DNA from: a virus
Direction: 5' to 3' (one strand)
DNA length: 64,000 nucleotides
Virus record (IMG/VR): IMGVR_UViG_3300010397_000042
Location: 25,012 to 89,011 of that record
Shown here: in pieces, positions 1-7,226 of the stretch
Layout: each line of letters starts with the position of its first letter
Numbering within the stretch: position 1 is the first letter of the stretch
Position numbers and translations under genes: made by a program
Notes under the pieces: generated by a model
Told to the model about the DNA's origin: nothing
Databases searched by the model: none
The model's input: only the letters and a program-made list of their open reading frames with translations

Positions 1-251
1 CTGAGTGGCAGGCTGAGTACGAGGCCGACCTAGCCAACGGTATCCCAAAGGAGCTGGCTCGAGGAGGAATGCCTGTCGAGCATTACACTCGCATGCGGGC
101 CAGTGCCAACCTCCGCAATTGGCTTTCATTTCTCACGCTACGACAGGATCCGGCAGCGCAATGGGAAATCAGACAATACGCCAATGCGCTAAACGAAGAC
201 ATCCTCTCCACTTCCTTCCCTCGTACCTTATCCCTCTTCAACAAGGTGTAA
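1..251 (+). CDS. thyX: Flavin-dependent thymidylate synthase ThyX, C-terminal part
   Basis: The frame is open from the left edge (codons begin at base 3) to TAA at 249-251; the N-terminal part lies outside the window. ThyX makes dTMP from dUMP using FAD, NADPH and methylene-tetrahydrofolate. Visible family features are the HYTRMRASANLRNWLSFL stretch and the LRQDPAAQWEIRQYA segment, which match the conserved C-terminal substrate-binding region. An internal ATG at 69 would begin a shorter frame, but the reading frame and similarity continue upstream, so it is not the real start. The reductase gene starts at the next base after the stop. Confidence 0.9.
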   Translation, partial: EWQAEYEADLANGIPKELARGGMPVEHYTRMRASANLRNWLSFLTLRQDPAAQWEIRQYANALNEDILSTSFPRTLSLFNKV

Positions 252-2156
252 ATGCTTAGTCGTGACTTCCTCGCTCCATACTACAAAGCTGGCGACCCGT
301 TTCCCGATCTCCTTGCCCGATCAACCTACAAGGGAAAATACCAACGACCGGAAGACACATGTTGGACTGACACTATTAGAAGGGTCGTCCTTGGGAACGT
401 GGCACTCGATCCTGAAGTCACAACTCGCGAAGCCGAGTTCCTTTTCGATCTATTTTGGAGGGGGTACGCTCTTCCACCAGGTCGAGGGCTTTGGACTGGT
501 GGAGTTCCAGGTATCCCTGTAGACGCTCGCTACAACTGCCACTACGGCACGCTTCGCAGCATCGACGACTGGTGCTGGGCGGCCAACATGCTGATGTGCG
601 GTGGCGGTGTTGGCATCGGCTTGCAGCACATCGACGAGCTTCCTCGAGTCCAGTATGCGCGAAATGCGCGTCTCTATATCTTGTGCTCGAAGTCTCATCC
701 GAACGAGGGTGAGGTTGTGCCCGATGAACTCATCTACGACCGCGATAATGTGGAGTGGGTTGTCGTTGAAGATTCGCGCTTGGGTTGGGTAGAAGCGCTG
801 AGGTCGGTGCTTACTGCTGCCTTTGAAGGTCGAAGCATCGTCGTCAACGTCAGCTCCATCCGTCAGCGAGGAGCGCTGATCAAGACGTTCGGTGGGATTG
901 CTTGCGGTCCGGCACCGCTTGCGACGCTACTCCGAGAAGTCTGGACCATCGTTCGAAGTGCTGTAGGTCACAAGCTAACTAGCGTTGACTGTCTGGACAT
1001 CACGAATCACATCGGAGTGTGTATCAAGAGCGGCAACGTTAGGCGTTCCGCGCTGATCGTCCTCGGTAACGCCGACGATTGGGAATTCCGTCAGGCTAAG
1101 CAGGACTGGAAGGCGGTGACAACACACCGCCATTCCAGCAACAACTCGATCGTATTCGAGCACGAATGGCAGATCGATAACTTCAATTGGACCGACCTCA
1201 TTGAGGATAACGCGGTATTTGGTGAACCAGGGATCTTGAACCTCTGGAAGATCCGCAAGACGGACCCGGGCGTCGAAGGCGTCAATCCATGCGGTGAAAT
1301 CCCGCTTTACGATCGCGAGGCGTGCTGCCTCTCTGAGATCTATCCAGCGAAGTTCTTGAATCGCGGTAACGATATCGCGAGGATATTCAAAGCTGTAACT
1401 CGGTACACGATGCGACAGCGGCTCGAGCCGATGAGTGACCGTCGTGCGAACCTGGTTCGCGTAGCCAACATGCGGATCGGTGTCGGACTAGGCGGCATCT
1501 GCGATTTCGACTGGTGTGCGGACGATCTCACCTACTTCCGAAAGATCGTACAGAACGAGAGTATCGCCTACGCGAACGAGCTCGGGTGCATGTACCCCAT
1601 CGCAACTACGACGGTGAAGCCGAGCGGTACGATCAGTCTGCTGAACGGGAGCTCGCCAGGCATTCACGCTCCATTTGCACCGTATTACCTCCGGCGCACC
1701 AGGATTAGCGTCAACGAGCCGATGGCTCAGGCTTTGGTTCAGGCGGGCGTTCCCTACGAGCAATGCATCTACGACAGCACCGGTAACACGCTGGTGTTCT
1801 CGTTTCCGATGAAGTCGGAAGCGTACGTCACTCAGCAAGATCAGACCATCTTGGACCAGATCGGACGTCAAGTCGTCGTCCAGAAGAATTGGGCCGATAA
1901 CTCCGTTAGCTCAACAGTGTCATTCCATGAGGACGAGAAAACGGAGCTGGCTAGGATGCTCGCGTTCTACGCGAAGGACTTGAAGTCAATCAGCTGCCTA
2001 CCGGTCAAACACGGATACGAGCAACCACCGTACCAGGCCATCGAAGAGAGCGAATACGATTTCATGATGTCTGGAATCGATGGCAACCATCCTCTCACGC
2101 TGGGTGGGGAACTTGACACGATGGAATGTGAGAACGGCGTTTGTCCTATCAAATAG
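252..2156 (+). CDS. nrdJ: Adenosylcobalamin-dependent (class II) ribonucleotide reductase, monomeric RTPR type
   Basis: 634 residues. It reduces ribonucleotides to deoxyribonucleotides with coenzyme B12 as radical source, without oxygen or a second subunit. The NPCGEIPL motif around residue 344 holds the expected thiyl-radical Cys346; Cys96 (YNCHYGTL) and Cys357 fit the active-site disulfide pair; the tail ends CENGVCPIK, with Cys626 and Cys631 spaced like the redox-shuttling pair of the Lactobacillus enzyme. Other marks are GGGVGIGLQ near residue 115 and TTVKPSGTISLL near 455. ATG 252 abuts the thyX stop, so the two are probably cotranscribed for dNTP supply. Somewhat shorter than the roughly 740-residue bacterial RTPR. 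Confidence 0.93.
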   Translation: MLSRDFLAPYYKAGDPFPDLLARSTYKGKYQRPEDTCWTDTIRRVVLGNVALDPEVTTREAEFLFDLFWRGYALPPGRGLWTGGVPGIPVDARYNCHYGTLRSIDDWCWAANMLMCGGGVGIGLQHIDELPRVQYARNARLYILCSKSHPNEGEVVPDELIYDRDNVEWVVVEDSRLGWVEALRSVLTAAFEGRSIVVNVSSIRQRGALIKTFGGIACGPAPLATLLREVWTIVRSAVGHKLTSVDCLDITNHIGVCIKSGNVRRSALIVLGNADDWEFRQAKQDWKAVTTHRHSSNNSIVFEHEWQIDNFNWTDLIEDNAVFGEPGILNLWKIRKTDPGVEGVNPCGEIPLYDREACCLSEIYPAKFLNRGNDIARIFKAVTRYTMRQRLEPMSDRRANLVRVANMRIGVGLGGICDFDWCADDLTYFRKIVQNESIAYANELGCMYPIATTTVKPSGTISLLNGSSPGIHAPFAPYYLRRTRISVNEPMAQALVQAGVPYEQCIYDSTGNTLVFSFPMKSEAYVTQQDQTILDQIGRQVVVQKNWADNSVSSTVSFHEDEKTELARMLAFYAKDLKSISCLPVKHGYEQPPYQAIEESEYDFMMSGIDGNHPLTLGGELDTMECENGVCPIK

Positions 2157-2170
2157 TGCTATACTCTGAG
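2157..2170 (+). promoter_or_regulatory. Extended -10 promoter with fused ACTCTGAG operator core
   Basis: TGCTATACTCTGAG: TGn-extended -10 (TATACT 2160-2165) overlapping the core ACTCTGAG that recurs across the window. No good -35 at the right distance. It sits in the 24-base gap between the reductase stop and the RNA ligase start. Confidence 0.55.
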
Positions 2171-2180
2171 TGAGGTGACA

Positions 2181-3254
2181 ATGTCAGAATTCAAGATTCA
2201 AGTCGTGCGTCTGGGCAAGATCGGGAAGCATCCAAATGCAGATACTCTGAGTATTACTCAGGTATTGGGAAACTACCCGGTCGTCCTGAAGTCAGGGACG
2301 TTCCAACCAGGCGATCTCGCGGTTCACATTCCACCGGATTCGCTCGTACCGGTGGACCATCCGGCTTTCAGCTTCTTAGCTAATAAGGCGACTAATGGGT
2401 TCTGTCGGATTCGCTTCAGTAAGATCCGCAACGTACCGAGTTACGGATTCCTGGTTCCGCTGTCGGATGTGACTTTTCCCGAGCAGAGCGGACGAGATCT
2501 ATACGGGCAGGAAATCTACGAAGGCATGGATGTTCAGGAGCTTCTGGGCGTTCAGAAGTACGAACCTGGCCCCTGCTACCAGCTGGGCGGCGAGATCGCT
2601 GGTGAGCACATCAGCCTTCCGCAAGGCGGTGTTGTTCCTCACTACGACATCTTTGGACTCCGCAAGTACGAGCGGCTCTTCGAGGATGGCGAGCGAGTTA
2701 TCGTCACCGAGAAGATTCATGGTTCGAACGGTCGGTGGATCTTCCTGAATGACGAGCTCTACTGCGGGTCTCGTACCCGGTTCCGTCGCGACTCGGTTTG
2801 GAATCGCATGGCGGAGAAGTACGACCTCAAGGCGACCCTGGAGATGGTCCCGGGGATTGTTCTTTACGGTGAAGTCTATGGTAGCAAGATCCAAGATCTG
2901 ACCTACGGCATCGACGATCAGCGCGTTGTGTTCTTCGACATCTACGACACGCGCACCGGTACTTGGTGGGACTCCGATCGGTTCCGCATCTTCTGTCGCG
3001 CGTTCAATCTGCCAGCGGTACCGGTTCTGTACGACGGTCCATTCGAGCTCGACAGGATGTACGAGTACGCCGAAGGCGGCTCGATTCTTCACATGGACAA
3101 TTACGCAGCGCGAAAGCCCGGCTGCGCAGGCAACTTCCACGTGCGAGAGGGCATTGTCGTCAGGCCTGCCGAGGAGCGGTGGGATCAGCGATTGGGACGC
3201 GTGTTCTTGAAGCTTCCCGGGGAAGGTTACCTCCTCCGAAAGCAAGCAGCGTGA
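2181..3254 (+). CDS. RNA ligase, DRB0094/Deinococcus Rnl-like family
   Basis: About 357 residues. ATP-dependent RNA ligase that seals nicks in RNA. An N-terminal OB-like domain (about residues 1-100) precedes the nucleotidyltransferase core: motif I KIHGSN with adenylated Lys about 178, motif III region VLYGEVYG, FFDIYD, motif IV EGIVVR and a terminal motif V-like FLKLPGEGYLLRK. This domain order is that of the DRB0094 family rather than T4 Rnl1. ATG 2181 is preferred over GTG 2175 because TGAGG (2171-2175) lies 5 bases before it. No polynucleotide kinase is visible nearby. Confidence 0.88.
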   Translation: MSEFKIQVVRLGKIGKHPNADTLSITQVLGNYPVVLKSGTFQPGDLAVHIPPDSLVPVDHPAFSFLANKATNGFCRIRFSKIRNVPSYGFLVPLSDVTFPEQSGRDLYGQEIYEGMDVQELLGVQKYEPGPCYQLGGEIAGEHISLPQGGVVPHYDIFGLRKYERLFEDGERVIVTEKIHGSNGRWIFLNDELYCGSRTRFRRDSVWNRMAEKYDLKATLEMVPGIVLYGEVYGSKIQDLTYGIDDQRVVFFDIYDTRTGTWWDSDRFRIFCRAFNLPAVPVLYDGPFELDRMYEYAEGGSILHMDNYAARKPGCAGNFHVREGIVVRPAEERWDQRLGRVFLKLPGEGYLLRKQAA

Positions 3255-3523
3255 ATCGCGATTACTTCTTTCTTGCTTGCGCCAAGGCACTCGGAATCGC
3301 CGGAATGGGCTGCGCCTACGTCGGTTGGATGCAGCTTGGCGCTTTTCTTCTCTTTCTCGATGCGGTGTGTCTTGCGGTCCTCGTGAGCTCCTGCGTCCGG
3401 AGGTTGTTGCTTGAGTACAAGGAGTCACAAGAGACGCAAAGCTCGCGAGTGGATGACAAAGGAGCAAGAGCGACACGAGCAGATCCAGAAAGCTCAGCTC
3501 GAGAGTCATCGCCAGCAGGCTGA
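3251..3523 (+). CDS. Small membrane protein, two predicted TM segments
   Basis: 90 residues from GTG 3251, overlapping the ligase stop (GTGA). Two hydrophobic stretches (about residues 5-25 and 28-47) are followed by a charged cytosolic-type tail rich in Glu, Ser and Arg. No family recognised. Its last third overlaps the next gene in another frame. Confidence 0.6.
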   Translation: MNRDYFFLACAKALGIAGMGCAYVGWMQLGAFLLFLDAVCLAVLVSSCVRRLLLEYKESQETQSSRVDDKGARATRADPESSARESSPAG

Positions 3524-3782
3524 ACGTATCCGACGCGAAGAGCGCGAGAAGTACATCAACGTCGTCTCGCCGGATGACGACAATGTCTGCTGTCCGCTCG
3601 GTAAGCCGGACTCGCTTTACTACAAGGTCGCTGTCAAGCCGGGAATCCCAACCCGGTTTATGAACCGGCACGACTACCGCTTCTATGATGTGAAAGAGCA
3701 TCTCTTTCGAGTCAGGCAGTACGCCCACCGTCTACCAGATGGAACTACAGTCATTTGGTACGGGTTGGAGCACTGCGGTTGA
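3411..3782 (+). CDS. Charged coiled-coil hypothetical protein
   Basis: 123 residues from TTG 3411 with GGAGG at 3399-3403, 7 bases ahead. The first 45 residues are a strongly basic/acidic helix rich in Glu, Gln and Arg; the rest is compact with paired Cys (VCC) and aromatic residues. It overlaps the preceding membrane protein gene by 113 bases, unusual even here; ATG 3453 is the alternative start. Its stop overlaps the helicase start. Function unknown. Confidence 0.6.
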   Translation: MSTRSHKRRKAREWMTKEQERHEQIQKAQLESHRQQAERIRREEREKYINVVSPDDDNVCCPLGKPDSLYYKVAVKPGIPTRFMNRHDYRFYDVKEHLFRVRQYAHRLPDGTTVIWYGLEHCG

Positions 3783-5107
3783 GACTCTGGCCACATCAGG
3801 AAAAAGCCATTTCTATGACCGCAGCTCAATTCCGTCAGGGTAGACGGGCTGTATGCCTAGTGATGCCGACAGGGGCCGGCAAAACCACAACTGCGAGCGC
3901 AATCATCAAGCAGCACCTAAAGAAGAAGCCGGATGGATGTGTTCTATTCTGCGCCCATCGGGAAGAGCTCGTAGCGCAAGCTTACGATGACCTTCTGAGC
4001 TGGGGACTTCTCCCCAGCGTCATCCAGGCCAACCCCGATCCGCTACGCGTTCACAACCCCCATCGTAGGGTTCAGGTGGCATCTACGCAGACCATTCTCA
4101 GTCGAGAGATCTTTCCGAAGATTTCACTGCTGGTACTGGACGAATTTCACCACTACGCGAGCGACAAGTGGGAGGTGTTGGGATCCAAGTACAAGCAGAT
4201 GGGCGTTCCGATCATAGGTCTCACCGCTACTCCGATCCGTGGAGACGGACGTGGGTTCGAAGGATTGGTAGACGAGCTCATATGCCCGATCTCCATGCGC
4301 GAACTCATCGAGCAGGGCTTTCTCGTTCCGTACGAGTTGGTGGTACCGGACAAAACGCTACGTAGTGACCAGATCGTACAGTCACCGGTCGACGCCTACC
4401 TCGAACATGCGAAAGGTCGCAAAGCGATCGTTTTTGCGGGAAACGTCAAAGCCGCTTACGAGTTTGCTAGTCAATTCGAGAATGCGGGGATACGTTCATC
4501 TGTTGTTCATGGAGCCATGGACGCCGGGGAACGGCGTCGGGTTCTTGAAGACTATAAATCGGGGAAAATTCGCGTACTTGCGAATGTCGGCGTTCTCACG
4601 GAAGGATTTGATGACCCTTCGACATCTTGCGTCATCCTTGCACGCGCCATTGGAACGCTGGCCCTCTACCTGCAGATCTGTGGCCGAGCACTTCGTGTAG
4701 CCCCAGGTAAGACCGATGCCATCATCATCGACCTACATGGTAGTTCCAGGGTGCACGGCGAACCTGCCGAGGACCGAGAGTGGACCCTCGAGGGTCGGGG
4801 GATCGTCAAGAAGAACCTGGAGCAACCTACAGAGCGGTTCTGTCCGGTCTGCGGTGTGTACCTCGAATCGGGTGCCGGGAACATCTGTGAACTTTGCGGC
4901 ATCGCCAGGCCCGAAGCGGGCGCCCCAGAGGTGGTTGGAGGTAGGTTGGTCAGGTACGCGCGGAAGCTCCGCGAGTCGCCAGAGATACGTCGTGTTTACT
5001 TTGAAAAGCTCAAAGGAATCGCAAGGGTCAAGGGATACAACAAGTGGCAACCGCATGCGAAGTACAAGGCCATTTATGGGGAGAAACCCCCCCGAGAGTG
5101 GTGGTGA
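3779..5107 (+). CDS. Superfamily 2 DEAD/DEAH-type helicase with C-terminal zinc finger
   Basis: About 442 residues from TTG 3779, coupled to the upstream stop (TTGA), with GGAG at 3767-3770. ATP-driven nucleic-acid translocase. A Q-like RLWPHQEKAI precedes Walker A PTGAGKTT (about residue 30); Walker B is LDEFHH (about 121), motif III GLTATP, motif V TEGFDDP and motif VI QICGRALR. A CPVCG...CELCG four-cysteine zinc finger follows near residue 355. The fold resembles phage UvsW/RAD25-like helicases used in recombination or origin unwinding. The next gene is a nuclease, so a replication or repair pair is plausible. Confidence 0.88.
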   Translation: MRLWPHQEKAISMTAAQFRQGRRAVCLVMPTGAGKTTTASAIIKQHLKKKPDGCVLFCAHREELVAQAYDDLLSWGLLPSVIQANPDPLRVHNPHRRVQVASTQTILSREIFPKISLLVLDEFHHYASDKWEVLGSKYKQMGVPIIGLTATPIRGDGRGFEGLVDELICPISMRELIEQGFLVPYELVVPDKTLRSDQIVQSPVDAYLEHAKGRKAIVFAGNVKAAYEFASQFENAGIRSSVVHGAMDAGERRRVLEDYKSGKIRVLANVGVLTEGFDDPSTSCVILARAIGTLALYLQICGRALRVAPGKTDAIIIDLHGSSRVHGEPAEDREWTLEGRGIVKKNLEQPTERFCPVCGVYLESGAGNICELCGIARPEAGAPEVVGGRLVRYARKLRESPEIRRVYFEKLKGIARVKGYNKWQPHAKYKAIYGEKPPREWW

Positions 5108-5137
5108 CTTTTGCCTCATGAAATAGTCTGGGACAGT

Positions 5138-5166
5138 TTGACACACGCTGTCTCCCATGGTATACT
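5138..5166 (+). promoter_or_regulatory. Sigma-70 type promoter
   Basis: TTGACA (5138-5143), 17-base spacer, TATACT (5161-5166). The spacer begins CACGCTGT, a degraded form of the operator core. The start codon is about 28 bases past the -10, so this mRNA is not leaderless. Confidence 0.7.
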
Positions 5167-5193
5167 TTCTCTATATTCTTCGAATTCCACGGA

Positions 5194-5538
5194 TTGATCT
5201 TGAGAGAAACGATTTTACAAGCAAAAATTCGGGCGGTTCTCTGCCATAGAGACAGCCCATGTAGGTTGTTCAGAAACAATGTCGGAGCACTGCCTGGAGC
5301 GGACGGGAAACCTATCCGTTTCGGTCTAGGAAAGGGGAGTGCTGACTTGATCGGCCTCATCATTCCAACTGGGCAGTTCCTCGCAGTCGAAGTGAAAACG
5401 CCCGTAGGCCGTTTGAGCAAGGAGCAAAAAGCGTGGTTGAGAACGATCAACAAAATGGGCGGAAGAGCATTGGTGATCAGGTCGGTCGAAGAGGCTCGAC
5501 AACTTGTCGAGTCCCTAAAGGTGAAAAAAGCAGCATGA
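5194..5538 (+). CDS. VRR-NUC domain nuclease
   Basis: 114 residues. VRR-NUC proteins are PD-(D/E)XK nucleases, often structure-specific. Visible are GLGKGSADLIG (catalytic Asp), FLAVEVKT (the ExK pair) and KEQKAWL (Gln/Lys), in family order and at family length. TTG 5194 or TTG 5200 can start it; neither has a strong ribosome site. First gene behind the 5138 promoter; together with the upstream helicase it suggests processing of branched DNA. Confidence 0.85.
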   Translation: MILRETILQAKIRAVLCHRDSPCRLFRNNVGALPGADGKPIRFGLGKGSADLIGLIIPTGQFLAVEVKTPVGRLSKEQKAWLRTINKMGGRALVIRSVEEARQLVESLKVKKAA

Positions 5539-5729
5539 ATAACATGGCGATCGCTGATCTGATCGATGATCTCGGGGGTAAGTACTACGACCGAGGTTGC
5601 CAGTGGCTCGTGAAGCTGGACGAGAAAGGCGAGGGAGGCGTCTTTTTGCGAAAGCTAGCGATCAGGATTCTCAATGGCGAAAAGGAGGAACGCGCACTAT
5701 TCGAAATGCTGAAGGAATTGAATGACTGA
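5535..5729 (+). CDS. Small hypothetical protein
   Basis: 64 residues. ATG 5535 overlaps the nuclease stop (ATGA). Acidic N-terminal helix, then a basic/acidic helical C-terminus ending in LKELND. No family recognised; position in a coupled chain argues it is translated. Confidence 0.65.
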   Translation: MNNMAIADLIDDLGGKYYDRGCQWLVKLDEKGEGGVFLRKLAIRILNGEKEERALFEMLKELND

Positions 5730-5871
5730 AGACGAGAAAATTGACTTACTTATCGAGCTCTTCGGATGGGACAACTCGGAGCTCTCCCGATACTCGGCTC
5801 TGAGATTGCTTAGACTGGCACGAAAGGAACCAGTTCCTGCTTATGATGACTTCCTCGTACACCGGTATTGA
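5722..5871 (+). CDS. Small hypothetical protein, 49 residues
   Basis: ATG 5722 overlaps the end of the previous gene and the frame runs to TGA 5869-5871. Begins MTEDEKIDLLIELFGWD; helical, leucine-rich. No family recognised. Overlaps the start of the HTH protein gene. Confidence 0.55.
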   Translation: MTEDEKIDLLIELFGWDNSELSRYSALRLLRLARKEPVPAYDDFLVHRY

Positions 5872-6238
5872 ACAAGCGGAGAGGGCGTTCGGTTGCAAAC
5901 TTAGCTACCGAAAAGAACCGGGTGGCGCGGACCGACTAGACGATCTCGCCCAAGCTTGGATCGATGGCGACCGCAAACGAGTGCGAGAATATGTGCTACA
6001 CTATGAGAAGGAGAAAAGGAGAGGATGGAATACAGGTTCGCGGAACAGCAAGAAGCGCTTAGAGGCGCGACGGACCCGGAGGGTCCTCCGGTTACGGTCT
6101 GGGGGTCTTACAACCCGCCAAATAGCAAAACGGTTGAAGGTGAGTCAAAGGACAGTGTTTCGGATCCTGTCGACCATCCGCGACACTACAACGTGCACCC
6201 CAGCGGTGTTGAGTGCATCACCGTTACCAAGCACATGA
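5843..6238 (+). CDS. Helix-turn-helix DNA-binding protein
   Basis: 131 residues. Residues about 85-112 (LTTRQIAKRLKVSQRTVFRI) form a clear resolvase/HTH_23-type helix-turn-helix, preceded by a very basic stretch. The last 71 codons overlap the DUF3310 gene in another frame. Likely a small regulator or a terminase/transposase-like DNA binder; target unknown. Starts ATG 5843 or 5846. Confidence 0.6.
   Translation: MMTSSYTGIEQAERAFGCKLSYRKEPGGADRLDDLAQAWIDGDRKRVREYVLHYEKEKRRGWNTGSRNSKKRLEARRTRRVLRLRSGGLTTRQIAKRLKVSQRTVFRILSTIRDTTTCTPAVLSASPLPST
5994..6007 (+). promoter_or_regulatory. Extended -10/operator element inside coding sequence
   Basis: TGCTACACTATGAG, a variant of the window-wide element (TGn-extended -10 TACACT plus a core with one change), 18 bases before the DUF3310 start. 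Could give that gene a separate transcript. Confidence 0.35.
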
Positions 6239-6366
6239 ATTTCTGTTTGGGGAACGCGATGAAGTACATTTGGAGGGCTGGCGAGAAGGGTGACGCGATC
6301 GAAGACTTGAAGAAGGCAATTTGGTATTGTCAGTGTGAGATTGATAGACTACAAGGAATAAAATAA
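6025..6366 (+). CDS. DUF3310 family protein
   Basis: 113 residues. The C-terminal two-thirds is a recognisable DUF3310 domain: DPVDHPRHYNVHPSGVECI, then NAMKYIWRAG and a closing helix KKAIWYCQCEI. This family is common in phages, often next to nucleotide-metabolism genes; its biochemical role is not settled. A purine-rich site (AAGGAG...GGAGAGG) lies just before ATG 6025. The first 45 residues lack family similarity and overlap the HTH gene in another frame. Confidence 0.8.
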   Translation: MEYRFAEQQEALRGATDPEGPPVTVWGSYNPPNSKTVEGESKDSVSDPVDHPRHYNVHPSGVECITVTKHMNFCLGNAMKYIWRAGEKGDAIEDLKKAIWYCQCEIDRLQGIK

Positions 6367-6569
6367 TGGCAAAAGCAAAGCGAACGGGTGGTGTGACGTT
6401 GACTCTTACGGGCACTGAGGCTAGCCAGTTGGCTGCGCTCCTCATGCAGCGTTCGGATTGGTTTGAGGAGGGTGAGGAGTTGTTTGAAGACATCTACAAC
6501 GCTCTTCAAGATGGTGCGGAGGTCGAGGAGGGCCACCTTGCGAAGCACTGGTCTGCCGACGACGACTGA
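6366..6569 (+). CDS. Small acidic hypothetical protein
   Basis: 67 residues; ATG 6366 overlaps the previous TAA. Basic N-terminus (MAKAKRTGG) then an acidic helical body. No family recognised. Confidence 0.65.
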   Translation: MAKAKRTGGVTLTLTGTEASQLAALLMQRSDWFEEGEELFEDIYNALQDGAEVEEGHLAKHWSADDD

Positions 6570-6583
6570 TGATACACTCTAAG
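6570..6583 (+). promoter_or_regulatory. Extended -10/operator element
   Basis: TGATACACTCTAAG: TGn-extended -10 TACACT fused to core ACTCTAAG, at the junction of two genes. It immediately precedes the AAGGA ribosome site of the next gene. Confidence 0.5.
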
Positions 6584-6592
6584 GAAACAGAC

Positions 6593-6859
6593 ATGCAGCG
6601 CGTGGCTACGGCGTTCGGAGTTCTTGGGAAGATCCTCAAGGTCAATGGACGCCGCAAGGTGCGCGCTGAGTGCGAGATCAGGATGCGTCTGATTCGGGAC
6701 GATCAGGGTGCAGCTCGATTCGCTCCGATGGAGGATCGCAAGACGCGTCGCGCCATCGCAAGAAGGCTGAACATACCGTTCAGGCCTGTTTACTTCTACA
6801 AAGGATCAGGAGCTCCCGGAGCTCCAAAAACCATCCGGCATGGTATGGCAGGAGGCTAG
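6593..6859 (+). CDS. Small basic hypothetical protein
   Basis: 88 residues from ATG 6593, chosen because AAGGA (6581-6585) is 7 bases upstream; ATG 6569 in the same frame would add eight residues but would read through the operator element. Rich in Arg and Lys. No family recognised. Confidence 0.6.
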   Translation: MQRVATAFGVLGKILKVNGRRKVRAECEIRMRLIRDDQGAARFAPMEDRKTRRAIARRLNIPFRPVYFYKGSGAPGAPKTIRHGMAGG

Positions 6860-6860
6860 C

Positions 6861-7031
6861 GTGTATTACGTTATCACCTACGGGAATCAATATCTTAGCA
6901 AGTTCGGAACGGGTTGGACCTTTTGGTCGCAAGACGAAAAGGAGGCTCGCGTGTTCTCTTCCCTAACGATGGCAGAGGATATTGCGATTCTCGTAGGTGG
7001 TAACATCGAACTACGTTGTGCAGAGGAATAA
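6861..7031 (+). CDS. Small hypothetical protein, paralogue of the next gene
   Basis: 56 residues from GTG 6861 with GGAGG at 6851-6855. Starts with a YYVITYGNQYL beta segment, then a Trp-rich turn and an AR.FSSL helix. The next gene has the same layout (SYVIVDANSNLY, then AARWSTLRGA), so the two look like a tandem duplication. Function unknown. Confidence 0.6.
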   Translation: MYYVITYGNQYLSKFGTGWTFWSQDEKEARVFSSLTMAEDIAILVGGNIELRCAEE

Positions 7032-7226
7032 ATGGAACGATCTTATGTAATCGTAGACGCAAACAGTAATCTGTACTGCGGAATGGATCAATGGGAGCCC
7101 GATCTTTCGTTTGCGGCCCGATGGTCAACACTTCGAGGTGCCTGCCAAGCTCTGGACAGGCTTATCTCCGGTTCTGAGAACGACGCAAGACCTTTTCAAA
7201 TCACTAAGTACGTGCCCAAAGGATGA
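7032..7226 (+). CDS. Small hypothetical protein, paralogue of the previous gene
   Basis: 64 residues; ATG follows directly on the previous TAA, with GAGG inside the upstream coding end. Same strand-turn-helix outline as its neighbour. The stop overlaps the primase start (ATGA). Confidence 0.65.
   Translation: MERSYVIVDANSNLYCGMDQWEPDLSFAARWSTLRGACQALDRLISGSENDARPFQITKYVPKG

Noticed and set aside
2499-3728. 409-codon minus-strand open frame
   Set aside because: It lies antisense to the RNA ligase and neighbours, which show clear family motifs; the antisense product has no recognisable domain and the length reflects codon bias.
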